Shown piece after piece: positions 8,483 to 15,864 of a DNA stretch of 64,000 nucleotides. The stretch is from Parachlamydia sp. AcF125 (GTDB lineage: Bacteria; Chlamydiota; Chlamydiia; Chlamydiales; Parachlamydiaceae). A program made the position numbers and the translations under genes. Numbering within the stretch: position 1 is the first letter of the stretch; each line of letters begins with the position of its first letter. The notes below the pieces were generated by a model, which searched no databases, had not been told where the DNA came from, and worked only from the letters and a program-made list of their open reading frames with translations. The stretch lies in the NCBI RefSeq assembly GCF_018342475.1, contig NZ_JAEMUD010000003.1, positions 186,001 to 250,000 of the forward strand, written 5' to 3'.

Positions 8483-8969
8483 GAGATAATACTCTAAGGG
8501 CAAAAGAATAGCGGACACTTTGAATAATTGCAAGCCTAAACTCTTAGGCTCCTTCTTTATTGCACAAAACTTTTGAGAAGTAAGTGTCCATGCAAAGAAA
8601 AGGCTCTACCGCAAGGCTTGAGAAGCAAGGTTAAACTAAAATTGGGGAGTTTAATGAGCTTGCCAGCTAAGCTGGGAAAGGGCTAGAGGCGAGGGGAAAA
8701 AGAGTTTAGGGTAAAAGAGCAAGCAGGTAGGAATTTCTTCTGCGCCCCTAGAGAAGCTCTAGCATTCTTAAAAACAAGGGCTTAAAAGGCCTCCCCTCAA
8801 AAGCCAAATATCGCCTTAATAAGGATTCTTAAGCAAAATAGATCCTATAGAATTTTTATCTTTTTATCCAAGCAAAGGGAGAGAAAAGGATTGAAAAGAA
8901 TTCTCCATTGTTCTATAAAAAACGGATAACTCTTGAAAAAAGCTCATAAAGAAAAATCAGGATATTGTC
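8483..8969. other. Divergent intergenic region with nested inverted repeats
   Basis: Non-coding stretch between rpmH (minus) and rpmJ (plus). An outer inverted repeat GGACACTT (8513-8520) / AAGTGTCC (8582-8589) encloses a seven-base-pair hairpin AGCCTAA-ACTC-TTAGGCT (8533-8550). The remainder (8590-8969) is purine-rich with no clear frame. It may hold promoters for both ribosomal protein operons and possibly a small RNA. I do not recognise RNase P RNA, tmRNA, 6S RNA or SRP RNA here. Confidence 0.4.
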
Positions 8970-9107
8970 ATGAAAGTAAAGGCATCGATTAAAGCCGATA
9001 AATCTAAGGGAGACATTTTAGTCCGTCGGAATGGACGTCTCTACGTACTCAACAAAAAAGATCCTAATCGCAAGCAGAGACAAAAAGGTCCTGCACGTAA
9101 AAAATAA
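8970..9107 (+). CDS. rpmJ: 50S ribosomal protein L36
   Basis: A 45-residue protein [20 protein letters not shown] followed by [18 protein letters not shown]: the L36 pattern in the longer, cysteine-poor form without the zinc-binding cysteines. It begins 13 bases before rpsN, forming a two-gene operon. Chlamydiae, as I recall them, carry this rpmJ-rpsN pair. No strong ribosome site is seen; CAGGATATTGTC precedes the ATG. Confidence 0.95.
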   Translation: MKVKASIKADKSKGDILVRRNGRLYVLNKKDPNRKQRQKGPARKK

Positions 9108-9119
9108 GAAAGGAAAATT

Positions 9120-9425
9120 ATGGCCAAGAAGTCATCTATCGAAAAGCAAAAACGGCGTGAGCGTATTGTCAAGCTTAAATGGGAAAAAAGACAAGAGCTC
9201 AAGAATATAGTTTACAATATGAATCTCAGCGAAGAAGAAAGAGAAAATGCGCGCATAGCTCTCAATAAAATGCCTAGAGATTCTTCCCCTATTCGCCTCC
9301 GAAACCGTTGCCAACTCACTGGGCGAGCACGCGGTTATATTCGCAAGTTCAAATTGTCTCGTCTTACTTTCCGAGAAATGGCTCTAGCTGGATTACTTCC
9401 TGGAGTGACTAAGTCCAGCTGGTAA
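9120..9425 (+). CDS. rpsN: 30S ribosomal protein S14
   Basis: A 101-residue basic ribosomal protein. The C-terminal half [20 protein letters not shown] and the ending [15 protein letters not shown] are diagnostic of S14. It lacks the two C-x2-C zinc ribbons, so it is the long, zinc-independent form, as rpmJ is also the cysteine-free form. AGGAAAATT precedes the ATG, 12 bases after the rpmJ stop. A strong hairpin terminator follows. Confidence 0.97.
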   Translation: MAKKSSIEKQKRRERIVKLKWEKRQELKNIVYNMNLSEEERENARIALNKMPRDSSPIRLRNRCQLTGRARGYIRKFKLSRLTFREMALAGLLPGVTKSSW

Positions 9426-9440
9426 TTCGCAAAATGGATA

Positions 9441-9468
9441 AAAAGCTTAGACTAGTCGCTAAGCTTTT
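9441..9468. terminator. Bidirectional terminator after rpsN
   Basis: Perfect ten-base-pair stem AAAAGCTTAG / CTAAGCTTTT with an eight-base loop, T-rich on one flank and A-rich on the other, between the convergent rpsN and GYF_2 genes. Confidence 0.85.
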
Positions 9469-9477
9469 CTCGTTTGT

Positions 9478-9906
9478 TTAGTCTTTATCTAGGCAAGTCT
9501 TTAGTGACCGTAAGTCTTCGATTTTTTTCCATCCATCCATTCCCTCGCTCCAAACTAAAGTAGCCAGTTGAATTTGGCCGGCTTTCCAAAGTTTTACAAG
9601 TGTAGACATAGAAACAGGGCCCACGGATTGTTTACCAGTATTTACATAATACCATTCCTTGCTCCATTCTACGGGGCGCAATTCTAATAGTTCTTCCTCT
9701 GAATCTACAAAATTAGGATTTTGTTTGGGTCTCACCTCGTTCTTTCCCGAAAGATCTGGTAAAAGAAATAAAACCAACAATCCAAAAAGACTGAATAGCA
9801 TCCCTATAACGAACCATCTGAGCGGGTCACGTCCTTTTGCCTTCGCGTATTGCGAAGCTAGACTTCCCACTATAATTAAAAAAATAAGTGAAGTAAAAAA
9901 ATTCAC
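9478..9906 (-). CDS. Membrane protein with C-terminal GYF_2 (DUF4339) domain
   Basis: Protein of 142 residues. An N-terminal hydrophobic helix (FFTSLIFLIIVGSLASQYA) is followed by KGRDPLRWFVIGMLFSLFGL, a second hydrophobic stretch. A polar linker leads to EWYYVNTGKQSVGPVSMSTL and then KLWKAGQIQLATLVWSEGMD plus GWKKI, the GYF_2 pattern (W-Y-y, G-P-v, G-x-i, t-l-V-W, G-m-x-x-W). Such domains often bind proline-rich peptides, but the bacterial role is unknown. The start appears to be GTG with AAGGTAG upstream. Orientation and a terminator separate it from rpsN. Confidence 0.75.
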   Translation of the reverse strand: MNFFTSLIFLIIVGSLASQYAKAKGRDPLRWFVIGMLFSLFGLLVLFLLPDLSGKNEVRPKQNPNFVDSEEELLELRPVEWSKEWYYVNTGKQSVGPVSMSTLVKLWKAGQIQLATLVWSEGMDGWKKIEDLRSLKTCLDKD

Positions 9907-10116
9907 AAACTACCTTACAGTAATAACTAAGCCTTGTTCAGTTCATTTTTAACAAGGATTTATTATACGGGGATTCTGAGGAAAAGTCAACCTGATCCTG
10001 GAGGTCTCCTTATTTCCACAAAATGATTGTAAAATGCAAAAGATCGTTTATTTTATTACCTAGGCGTGATAGAGTGAAAAACAATAGCATCGATTTGTTT
10101 AAGGAGCTTGCCAGAT

Positions 10117-10587
10117 ATGGGAGAAGAAAAAACTCGCAAAGTAGATACTAAAGAATTTGAAATACCTGAAACTGTTTTTGTCCGAGATATTGAGAATCGT
10201 GTTTTTCAAGGGATTGTTCTACAATGCTTAGCTAAAGTGGAAGGAATCAACCTTGTAGAAGGAAACTTTATTGATAGCATTTTGGGGCGAGGAAACGTAG
10301 AAGGGGGAGTTAAAGGGATCTATTCGGAGCAAGATAACAAAACTCACACCGTCGATATTAAGGTCGAAGTTAATATTTGCTACGGAATTTCCATTCCCAA
10401 CAAAGCAGAGGAAATTCAAACTAAAATTGCAGAAGAGATCACCAAAATGACAGGCCTGCATGTCTCACGCGTGCACGTCGTTTTTAAAAATATTGTCTCA
10501 CCTGCTCAAATGAAAAAAACTCTCGGCCCTACTGCGCCCCTGCCCCTAGAATCCAGCTTAGAAGACGAATATAACGATGAGTTTTAA
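10117..10587 (+). CDS. Asp23/Gls24 (DUF322) family envelope stress protein
   Basis: Protein of 156 residues with no signal peptide. The central region has VFQGIVLQCLAKVEGINLVE, a glycine-rich turn (GNVEGGVKGI), VDIKVEVNICYGISIPNKAE and MTGLHVSRVHVVFKNI, in the order expected for Asp23/Gls24 domains (alpha-crystallin-like stress proteins best known from Gram-positives). ATG at 10117 is chosen because AAGGAG lies ten bases upstream; a TTG nine bases earlier is too close to that site. The next gene is a two-helix membrane protein resembling AmaP, the Asp23 anchor, which supports a membrane-associated role. Confidence 0.85.
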   Translation: MGEEKTRKVDTKEFEIPETVFVRDIENRVFQGIVLQCLAKVEGINLVEGNFIDSILGRGNVEGGVKGIYSEQDNKTHTVDIKVEVNICYGISIPNKAEEIQTKIAEEITKMTGLHVSRVHVVFKNIVSPAQMKKTLGPTAPLPLESSLEDEYNDEF

Positions 10588-10596
10588 TTAGAGCGT

Positions 10597-11121
10597 ATGG
10601 GAAATCTCTTCTATTTTTTGATGAATTTTGTTTTAGCCCTTTTCTTTCTTTTAGTGGGAATCGCCTGCCTTCTTATTTCTTTTTTTCCCAAAATGCGTAT
10701 GGAAGTTCTTCATTTTATGACGGATGGGACCTGGGTTATCTTTTCGGCCGGCTCCATTTTTGCTTTGATTGGCTGTGCTATTTTCTTCCAGTTGTTTATT
10801 TCCTCGCGACGTAAAACCTACGTGATTCGCTCAGGCAAAAATGCCCTTGAAGTGGAGCAAACCCTCATTGAAGAATATTTGCATCTTTATTGGAAACAAG
10901 CCTTTCCTCATCACACGATTCCCATGTACGTGCAAATTAAAAACAATCAGATCTATTTAACTGCTGACTTGCCTTTTATGCCTGAAGAGGAACAAGGGAC
11001 ATTTCTTAAACAATTTGAAGAAAATATAAGCGAGCTTTTTACTCGCACCTTGGGATACCGCAACGATTTTTATCTCACGATCAGCTTTCAAGACAAGTGC
11101 AAAGCTATATCAGAGAAGTAA
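10597..11121 (+). CDS. Two-helix membrane protein, AmaP-like Asp23 partner
   Basis: A 174-residue protein with two N-terminal membrane helices (about residues 5-30, FLMNFVLALFFLLVGIACLL, and 46-68, VIFSAGSIFALIGCAIFFQL) and a cytoplasmic C-terminal domain of about 100 residues. It follows the Asp23/Gls24 gene after nine bases. In Firmicutes, AmaP has the same layout and anchors Asp23 at the membrane. I infer the same partnership here from topology and position; direct sequence similarity is modest by eye. No ribosome site stands out. Confidence 0.65.
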   Translation: MGNLFYFLMNFVLALFFLLVGIACLLISFFPKMRMEVLHFMTDGTWVIFSAGSIFALIGCAIFFQLFISSRRKTYVIRSGKNALEVEQTLIEEYLHLYWKQAFPHHTIPMYVQIKNNQIYLTADLPFMPEEEQGTFLKQFEENISELFTRTLGYRNDFYLTISFQDKCKAISEK

Positions 11122-11293
11122 ACTCTCTTATTTTCCCTGCCCATCGCCCTGGCATCTCTTAAAATTAAGGAAAAATCTAAGAAAGAAAACTGATTTAAAT
11201 TTACCCTATTTACCTAATTTGCGCGGTATTTTCCTTAAAATCCTCTATTTGATAGACTGTAGCAAATAACCCAAGCTTTATTCGCTTATATTT

Positions 11294-11902
11294 ATGTTTA
11301 CCTCGTACCCTCTTTTTCAATCTCATTTGGATGTGGCCCATCACTACTGGAAAAAGCTTGTACAACCAGGAGACACCGTGATCGATGCGACCTGTGGAAA
11401 TGGACATGACACCCTCGTGTTAGCTAAACTAGTCCTCAATTCCCCTTCAGGAAAGGTGATCGGAATGGACGTGCAATCACAAGCCATTAAAAATACCCAA
11501 GAAAGGCTAGCAAAAGAATTTTCTGCAAACCAAATGCAACGCATTCACTTACATTGTGCCTGCCATTCTACTTTTCCCGTCCAAGCCCCTCACGTAGTTA
11601 AATTGATTGTCTATAATCTTGGCTATTTACCAAACGGCGACAAGTCGCTGACCACCTGTGTCAATACCACTCTTCTAAGTTTACAAGCAGCCCTTTCTAT
11701 AATTACTCCAGGAGGAGCCATTAGCCTTACCTGTTATCCTGGACATGCAGAAGGCAAAAGGGAAGAACAAGCTATTTTAAGTTTTGTCCGGGGGCTTCAA
11801 CCTCAAGAATGGAGCTGCAGCTATCAAACTTGGATCAATCGCCACCAAGCACCAGGGCTTCTTTTCATTCAAAAAGCAAACTTAACCCCAAAAAGGGCTT
11901 GA
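11294..11902 (+). CDS. SAM-dependent methyltransferase, MnmM/YtqB family
   Basis: Class I methyltransferase. Motif I is VIDATCGNGHDTLVLAKL, the acidic motif II GKVIGMDVQ. The stretch VYNLGYLPNGDKSLTT, followed by ITPGGAISLTCYPGHAEGKR and EEQAIL, is typical of the YtqB/MnmM family. Those enzymes methylate the 5-aminomethyl group of wobble uridine 34 in tRNA. The length of 202 fits. The 3' end overlaps the convergent exonuclease gene by 34 bases, unusual but both frames are convincing. The specific substrate is inferred from family resemblance. Confidence 0.8.
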   Translation: MFTSYPLFQSHLDVAHHYWKKLVQPGDTVIDATCGNGHDTLVLAKLVLNSPSGKVIGMDVQSQAIKNTQERLAKEFSANQMQRIHLHCACHSTFPVQAPHVVKLIVYNLGYLPNGDKSLTTCVNTTLLSLQAALSIITPGGAISLTCYPGHAEGKREEQAILSFVRGLQPQEWSCSYQTWINRHQAPGLLFIQKANLTPKRA

Positions 11903-12459
11903 TAGCATAATAATAAGTGATTAACGCCATTCATAGCTCGATGAGGAGAATCTTCGGGGGGCAAATGATAAAAGTTCGCAATCGCATCTTTCGATAAACT
12001 CATCGTTTGAGGAATACTTTCCTTGATTGCCCGCCAAAGCTCAATCCTTTTAGTCCAATACATGGAAGCTAAATCCAGCCAATGATAGGGCCAATTCAGC
12101 TGCTCTTGGGTATAGGTATCAACTAATTGATTAAAAAAGGGACGATCAAAACTCGGATTTTGGCAGATAAAAATCGCCTGCCCTCTTATGATTCCTAGCT
12201 GAGTAAAAAGTGCAATAATCTCCTCGCGGATCTGCCCAGAAGCATCCCCCCCCTCTACTTGTTCTCGCGTATAACCATTAATCTCTAAGCTTATGGGATC
12301 CGTTTTCTCCCAAATCTCAGGAGGATGCTTAATTAGCTTTTGAAAAGACGTTCGAATTTGATTTTTGGATAAATCTACCACCTTGAAAGCAATGTCAATG
12401 ACCACATGCTTAGTCCAATCTAGTCCTGTAGTCTCTAAATCTAAAAATATGGCTTGCAT
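11869..12459 (-). CDS. DnaQ-fold 3'-5' exonuclease (oligoribonuclease-like)
   Basis: DEDD-type exonuclease of 196 residues. Exo I is AIFLDLETTGLDW (Asp and Glu ligands), Exo II lies in AIFICQNPSFDRPFFNQLVD, and Exo III in SPHRAMNGVNHLLLCYQ, with H and D/N positions near the end; the last acidic position appears as N in RAMNGVNH. The start is taken as the ATG at 12459 because the conserved domain begins there; a frame extension of 19 residues upstream looks non-conserved. Could degrade short RNAs or proofread. The N at the expected Exo III aspartate deserves checking. It overlaps the 3' end of the convergent methyltransferase gene. Confidence 0.7.
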   Translation of the reverse strand: MQAIFLDLETTGLDWTKHVVIDIAFKVVDLSKNQIRTSFQKLIKHPPEIWEKTDPISLEINGYTREQVEGGDASGQIREEIIALFTQLGIIRGQAIFICQNPSFDRPFFNQLVDTYTQEQLNWPYHWLDLASMYWTKRIELWRAIKESIPQTMSLSKDAIANFYHLPPEDSPHRAMNGVNHLLLCYQALFGVKFAF

Positions 12460-12678
12460 AAATAAGTACACGTGTAATTTAGGAGTTAAGCGCATTGAGA
12501 AATATTTATTCTTCAATCTAACAAACTCCCTTCCCCGAAAACAAGAACAAAGATTAGCCTGGCAAAACTCTGTCTTCCCCTTTATTTATTGCTTATTTTT
12601 TTTATATTTGCTAAAGTGATGTTTAACACTTAGTTTTACTTCAATTCTATTAAGAATCATAGAAATAACTTTTTTACT

Positions 12679-13074
12679 ATGTCTCATAATCTATTTGAAG
12701 GATTTTGTCGCCTTTTAATGCGGTTTCGCTATCCGGTTTCTCTTCCCGAAGATATTGCCCAAGCTCTAGGGATTTCTTTTTCTAATTTTTTAACTTTCGA
12801 CCAGCTTATTGAACGGCTTATCGATCCCAATTGTTCTCCCAAAAGGCTCAAAAAATATATGCCCCGCGAAGAAGCCGAAGCAGCCTTTGAATTGGCATAC
12901 AAAAAAGATAAATTTCTTAAAAATTCCCTTTTTTCTTATTACTTTAATGAAGGATGGCTAGAGTTTATCCTCCAATTTGATGATCGCTCCCGCCTGCGAC
13001 GTATCTATGTGCAGCACAAAAAAATACAACAAGAAGGAGCCGAACTTCGTTTAAAAGAAATTTTTCCTCCCTAA
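12679..13074 (+). CDS. Conserved-looking small protein of unknown function
   Basis: A 131-residue soluble protein without signal peptide or membrane segments. It contains LPEDIAQALGISFSNFLTFD, which resembles a short helix-turn-helix or helical bundle, then a charged region (KRLKKYMPREEAEAAFELAY) and a basic C-terminus (RSRLRRIYVQHKK). I do not recognise the family. Codon use and a clean hairpin terminator after it support a real gene. Confidence 0.55.
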   Translation: MSHNLFEGFCRLLMRFRYPVSLPEDIAQALGISFSNFLTFDQLIERLIDPNCSPKRLKKYMPREEAEAAFELAYKKDKFLKNSLFSYYFNEGWLEFILQFDDRSRLRRIYVQHKKIQQEGAELRLKEIFPP

Positions 13075-13081
13075 TCCTTAT

Positions 13082-13120
13082 GCCCCCCTAACTGGTTAAG
13101 CTTAACTAGGGGCTTTTCTT
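13082..13120 (+). terminator. Rho-independent terminator
   Basis: CCCCTA / TAGGGG stem enclosing an inner GGTTAAG/CTTAACT pairing, followed by CTTTTCTTATT, eight bases after the preceding stop codon. Confidence 0.7.
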
Positions 13121-13246
13121 ATTGAGCTTCAGTCGCTTTTGGCCCCAGCAGGAGTTTTAACGCTCGACTTTTAACTCGCTTGGCGCTTAGACTCTAAAGA
13201 ACGATCTCATTAAACATTGCGACTTCTCAAAATGAAAAGGTGATGC

Positions 13247-13567
13247 ATGCACACAGAAATTGAAAAAAGCATTCTTGTTAAAGTGTTCGTCGGGTATCGT
13301 TTACATGCTGAATTAAGGTTGTTACTTAATCAAAGTCATGCCTGGAAACAAGTGATGATTGAATCCAGGCCTCAAGATGGCACGCTGTGCGAAGTCCATT
13401 ATCAACAAAAAGAGTATGTGGGGATGTTTTTACCCCAAGAAACCCTGACTCTTGCAGAATTAGCAGAATATGAACGGCTCCTCCAACATAAGTTTAAAGA
13501 ATATTGTCCTTCTATAGAAGAAGAGCATATGAAACTTATTGTATTTCCTCAAATTTTTATTTGTTAA
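13247..13567 (+). CDS. Small protein of unknown function upstream of maf
   Basis: A 106-residue protein with AAAAGGTG seven bases before the ATG. It is acidic in the middle (TLAELAEYERLLQHKFKEY) and ends in LIVFPQIFIC. Only 14 bases separate it from the maf start, so it is probably the first gene of the maf / HEAT protein / lptD operon. No family is recognised. Length, ribosome site and position support it as real. Confidence 0.6.
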   Translation: MHTEIEKSILVKVFVGYRLHAELRLLLNQSHAWKQVMIESRPQDGTLCEVHYQQKEYVGMFLPQETLTLAELAEYERLLQHKFKEYCPSIEEEHMKLIVFPQIFIC

Positions 13568-13581
13568 ATTTAGGATCTCCG

Positions 13582-14163
13582 ATGACCCGCTTAATTTTAG
13601 GTTCCCAATCTCCCAGACGCAAAGAAATCCTGGAGTATTTTTCGATCCCTTTTGAGCAGGTTGTCCCAGCTTTCGATGAAGCATCCATCCCTTTTTTAGA
13701 TAACCCCGAAGAGTATGTGTGCGCCATTTCACAAGGTAAAGCTGCGAGTTTAGCTCAAAAATTTCCAAACGCTATTATTTTAACCGCCGATACGATCGTC
13801 TATAAAGACGGAAAAGTGTATGGCAAGCCAAAAAATAAAGAAGAAGCCACATCCATATTACAATACTTAGCAGGTCAATGGCATCAAGTTTACACAGGAG
13901 TAACCGTCAGGCAGGGAGAAGAACAATACTCTGACTACGCAAAAACTCATGTCTTGTTCAATTCCTTAACCCTCGAGGAAATCCATTTATATCATGAAAA
14001 GATCTTGTGGGAAGATAAGGCTGCCGGCTATGCCATTCAGCAAAGTGGAAGCCTGATTATTCGCTCGATTGAAGGGTGCTATTATAACGTGTTAGGATTA
14101 CCTATTCAAACAGTGAAAAATTTATTAGCAAGGGTGGGGATCAACTTGTGGGAGTATTTGTGA
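13582..14163 (+). CDS. maf: Maf-like nucleoside triphosphate pyrophosphatase
   Basis: House-cleaning enzyme that hydrolyses non-canonical or modified nucleoside triphosphates. The N-terminal signature LILGSQSPRRKEILEYF is clear, with ILTADTIVYKDGKVYGKPKN (catalytic Asp in TADTIV) and later YTGVTV and EDKAAGYAIQQSG, then IEGCYYNVLGLP. The 193-residue length is normal. The ATG at 13582 begins exactly at the conserved N-terminus. Its stop TGA overlaps the GTG start of the next gene. Confidence 0.95.
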   Translation: MTRLILGSQSPRRKEILEYFSIPFEQVVPAFDEASIPFLDNPEEYVCAISQGKAASLAQKFPNAIILTADTIVYKDGKVYGKPKNKEEATSILQYLAGQWHQVYTGVTVRQGEEQYSDYAKTHVLFNSLTLEEIHLYHEKILWEDKAAGYAIQQSGSLIIRSIEGCYYNVLGLPIQTVKNLLARVGINLWEYL

Positions 14164-15863
14164 AATATCGTCTGTCTCTACTTTTTACCTGTTTTTTGAG
14201 CCTTAGTCATTTATTTTTACCTTTAACTTCTTATGCCCAAACGGAATCTGCGCATAAAAAACAAGTGTTATACTTTATGCAAAGGGGAAATACACAGCAA
14301 GCCTTAAATCTTTATTCCAACCTTTGTGCTCAAACAGGGAAGCATGATTTTGAGCTACTTGAGCAAGTGGGATTGATTCTTTTAGATCAAGGTCTACGGA
14401 CGCGGGATCCCGAAACCCAACTTCTCACTATGTTTGGAGCCGGAATAGCGGCAAATGATAAAACATTATATGTCCTTGAAGAAGGGCTAAAAAGTCCTAA
14501 TCCCATGCTGCAATTAATCAGCCTAAACTTGTTAGCAAATTCTTTTGACGATGAAGCCGATGAGGCTTTGATGCATGCCATGCTTTCAAGCGAGTTATTA
14601 ATCCGTCTAGAGGCGGCTTTTCAACTAGCCAAAAAAAAGCATCCACAAGCCGTCTCTCAAATTGAATCCTTGATGTATAAAGTGCCTAATACCCTGCAAC
14701 TCCTATTTCCTCAGTTATTCGCTCTTGTGGGCAGCTCAGAGGCCTTTCAAATGATCCGTAAGCTCATGACTTCACCCGATCGAGAGACTCGCCTTTCTGC
14801 CATTCAGTGTGTAGCTAAAGCTGGCCGAGATGACTTTTTACCTCAAATCCGTGTACTAGCCTCACACCACGATGCGCATCAACAAGAAATATGCGCCTAT
14901 GTTTTGGGTTTACTAAAAGATGAGCAAGCCGCCCCTCTTTTAGAGAAACTTTCACAGTCTGGGGCTATTTTTATCCGGTTAGCAGCTTTAAATGCTCTAT
15001 ATGAATTGGGGCATCAAGAAGCCTGCGAAGGGATTATAAAAGCCGCAAAAAACCACAACCCGTATGCTCTAACTCTTCTGGGAAATATTAAGGGATATGG
15101 ATCTACCCTTTACGAGCTCTCAAAATCTGGCTCGCCTGTAGTCAAATTAAATGCTTGTTTAAGCTTACTTCGCCAAAGAGATAGACGCTGCTTACCTTTT
15201 CTAGCCGATATTTTGCTACAAGATTCTCGCGATTTAGCTTTTGTCAAAACTCACTCTCCCGGATTGTCTTTATCTTATTGGAAAATCGTCCCTTCTGCCC
15301 ATCACAATCTTGCCAATCATCCTATCGCTTATGAATTATCGATCGCCATGCGTGAACAGGTTTTAATAGAAACCTTGGAATTACCTGAAAATGATTTTCT
15401 TGAAATTGCAGCGTGGATTTTTGAAAAAGAGCAAAACGACTTAATCCCTTGCTTAGTTAATTTATTGGAAAATTTACAAACCCCTAAAGCGATTGAAATC
15501 CTTAAGAAATATCAGCAAAAAGCTGGCGCTCCCCTGATTCGAAATTATTGTAACTTAGTCCTTTATAAATTGAAAATAGACGGACCTTACGAAGAAAATT
15601 TAAAAAAATGGATCCTTGAGCAAAAAGGCAAAGAATTGATCCGTTTCCGCCCTTTTCTTCCTTGGGAAACACGTTCAGATATTCCCTCGTCGCGTTATCA
15701 TCTAACCCCCCATGAAACTTCTCGTCTGCTGATTGATTCTTTTGAAGCTTTAGCGCGCTCTCAAAACAATGAAGGAATCCAAGTCCTCTTAGAAGCAATA
15801 CAAAATGGCAATCCAAGTAATAAATACGCTCTTGCCGGGCTTCTATTAAGGTCTATACAATAA
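14160..15863 (+). CDS. Secreted HEAT-repeat protein
   Basis: A 567-residue protein starting with a signal peptide (KYRLSLLFTCFLSLSHLFLP then SYAQTES). GTG at 14160 is chosen: it overlaps the maf stop (GTGA), has GGGAG upstream and begins just before the signal. The mature part consists of many helical pairs in HEAT style, e.g. LQLISLNLLANSFDDEADEA, ETRLSAIQCVAKAGRDDFLP and IRLAALNALYELGHQEACEG. It ends two bases before lptD, so it may act in the periplasm with LPS or outer-membrane assembly; this is inference from the operon. The same gene order (maf, HEAT-like, lptD) exists, as I recall, in Chlamydia. Confidence 0.8.
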   Translation: MKYRLSLLFTCFLSLSHLFLPLTSYAQTESAHKKQVLYFMQRGNTQQALNLYSNLCAQTGKHDFELLEQVGLILLDQGLRTRDPETQLLTMFGAGIAANDKTLYVLEEGLKSPNPMLQLISLNLLANSFDDEADEALMHAMLSSELLIRLEAAFQLAKKKHPQAVSQIESLMYKVPNTLQLLFPQLFALVGSSEAFQMIRKLMTSPDRETRLSAIQCVAKAGRDDFLPQIRVLASHHDAHQQEICAYVLGLLKDEQAAPLLEKLSQSGAIFIRLAALNALYELGHQEACEGIIKAAKNHNPYALTLLGNIKGYGSTLYELSKSGSPVVKLNACLSLLRQRDRRCLPFLADILLQDSRDLAFVKTHSPGLSLSYWKIVPSAHHNLANHPIAYELSIAMREQVLIETLELPENDFLEIAAWIFEKEQNDLIPCLVNLLENLQTPKAIEILKKYQQKAGAPLIRNYCNLVLYKLKIDGPYEENLKKWILEQKGKELIRFRPFLPWETRSDIPSSRYHLTPHETSRLLIDSFEALARSQNNEGIQVLLEAIQNGNPSNKYALAGLLLRSIQ

Positions 15864-15864
15864 G

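Noticed and set aside
8433-8969. RNase P RNA, tmRNA, 6S RNA or chromosomal origin next to rnpA-rpmH
   Set aside because: Expected conserved stretches of these RNAs were not seen, and no DnaA-box cluster was noticed.
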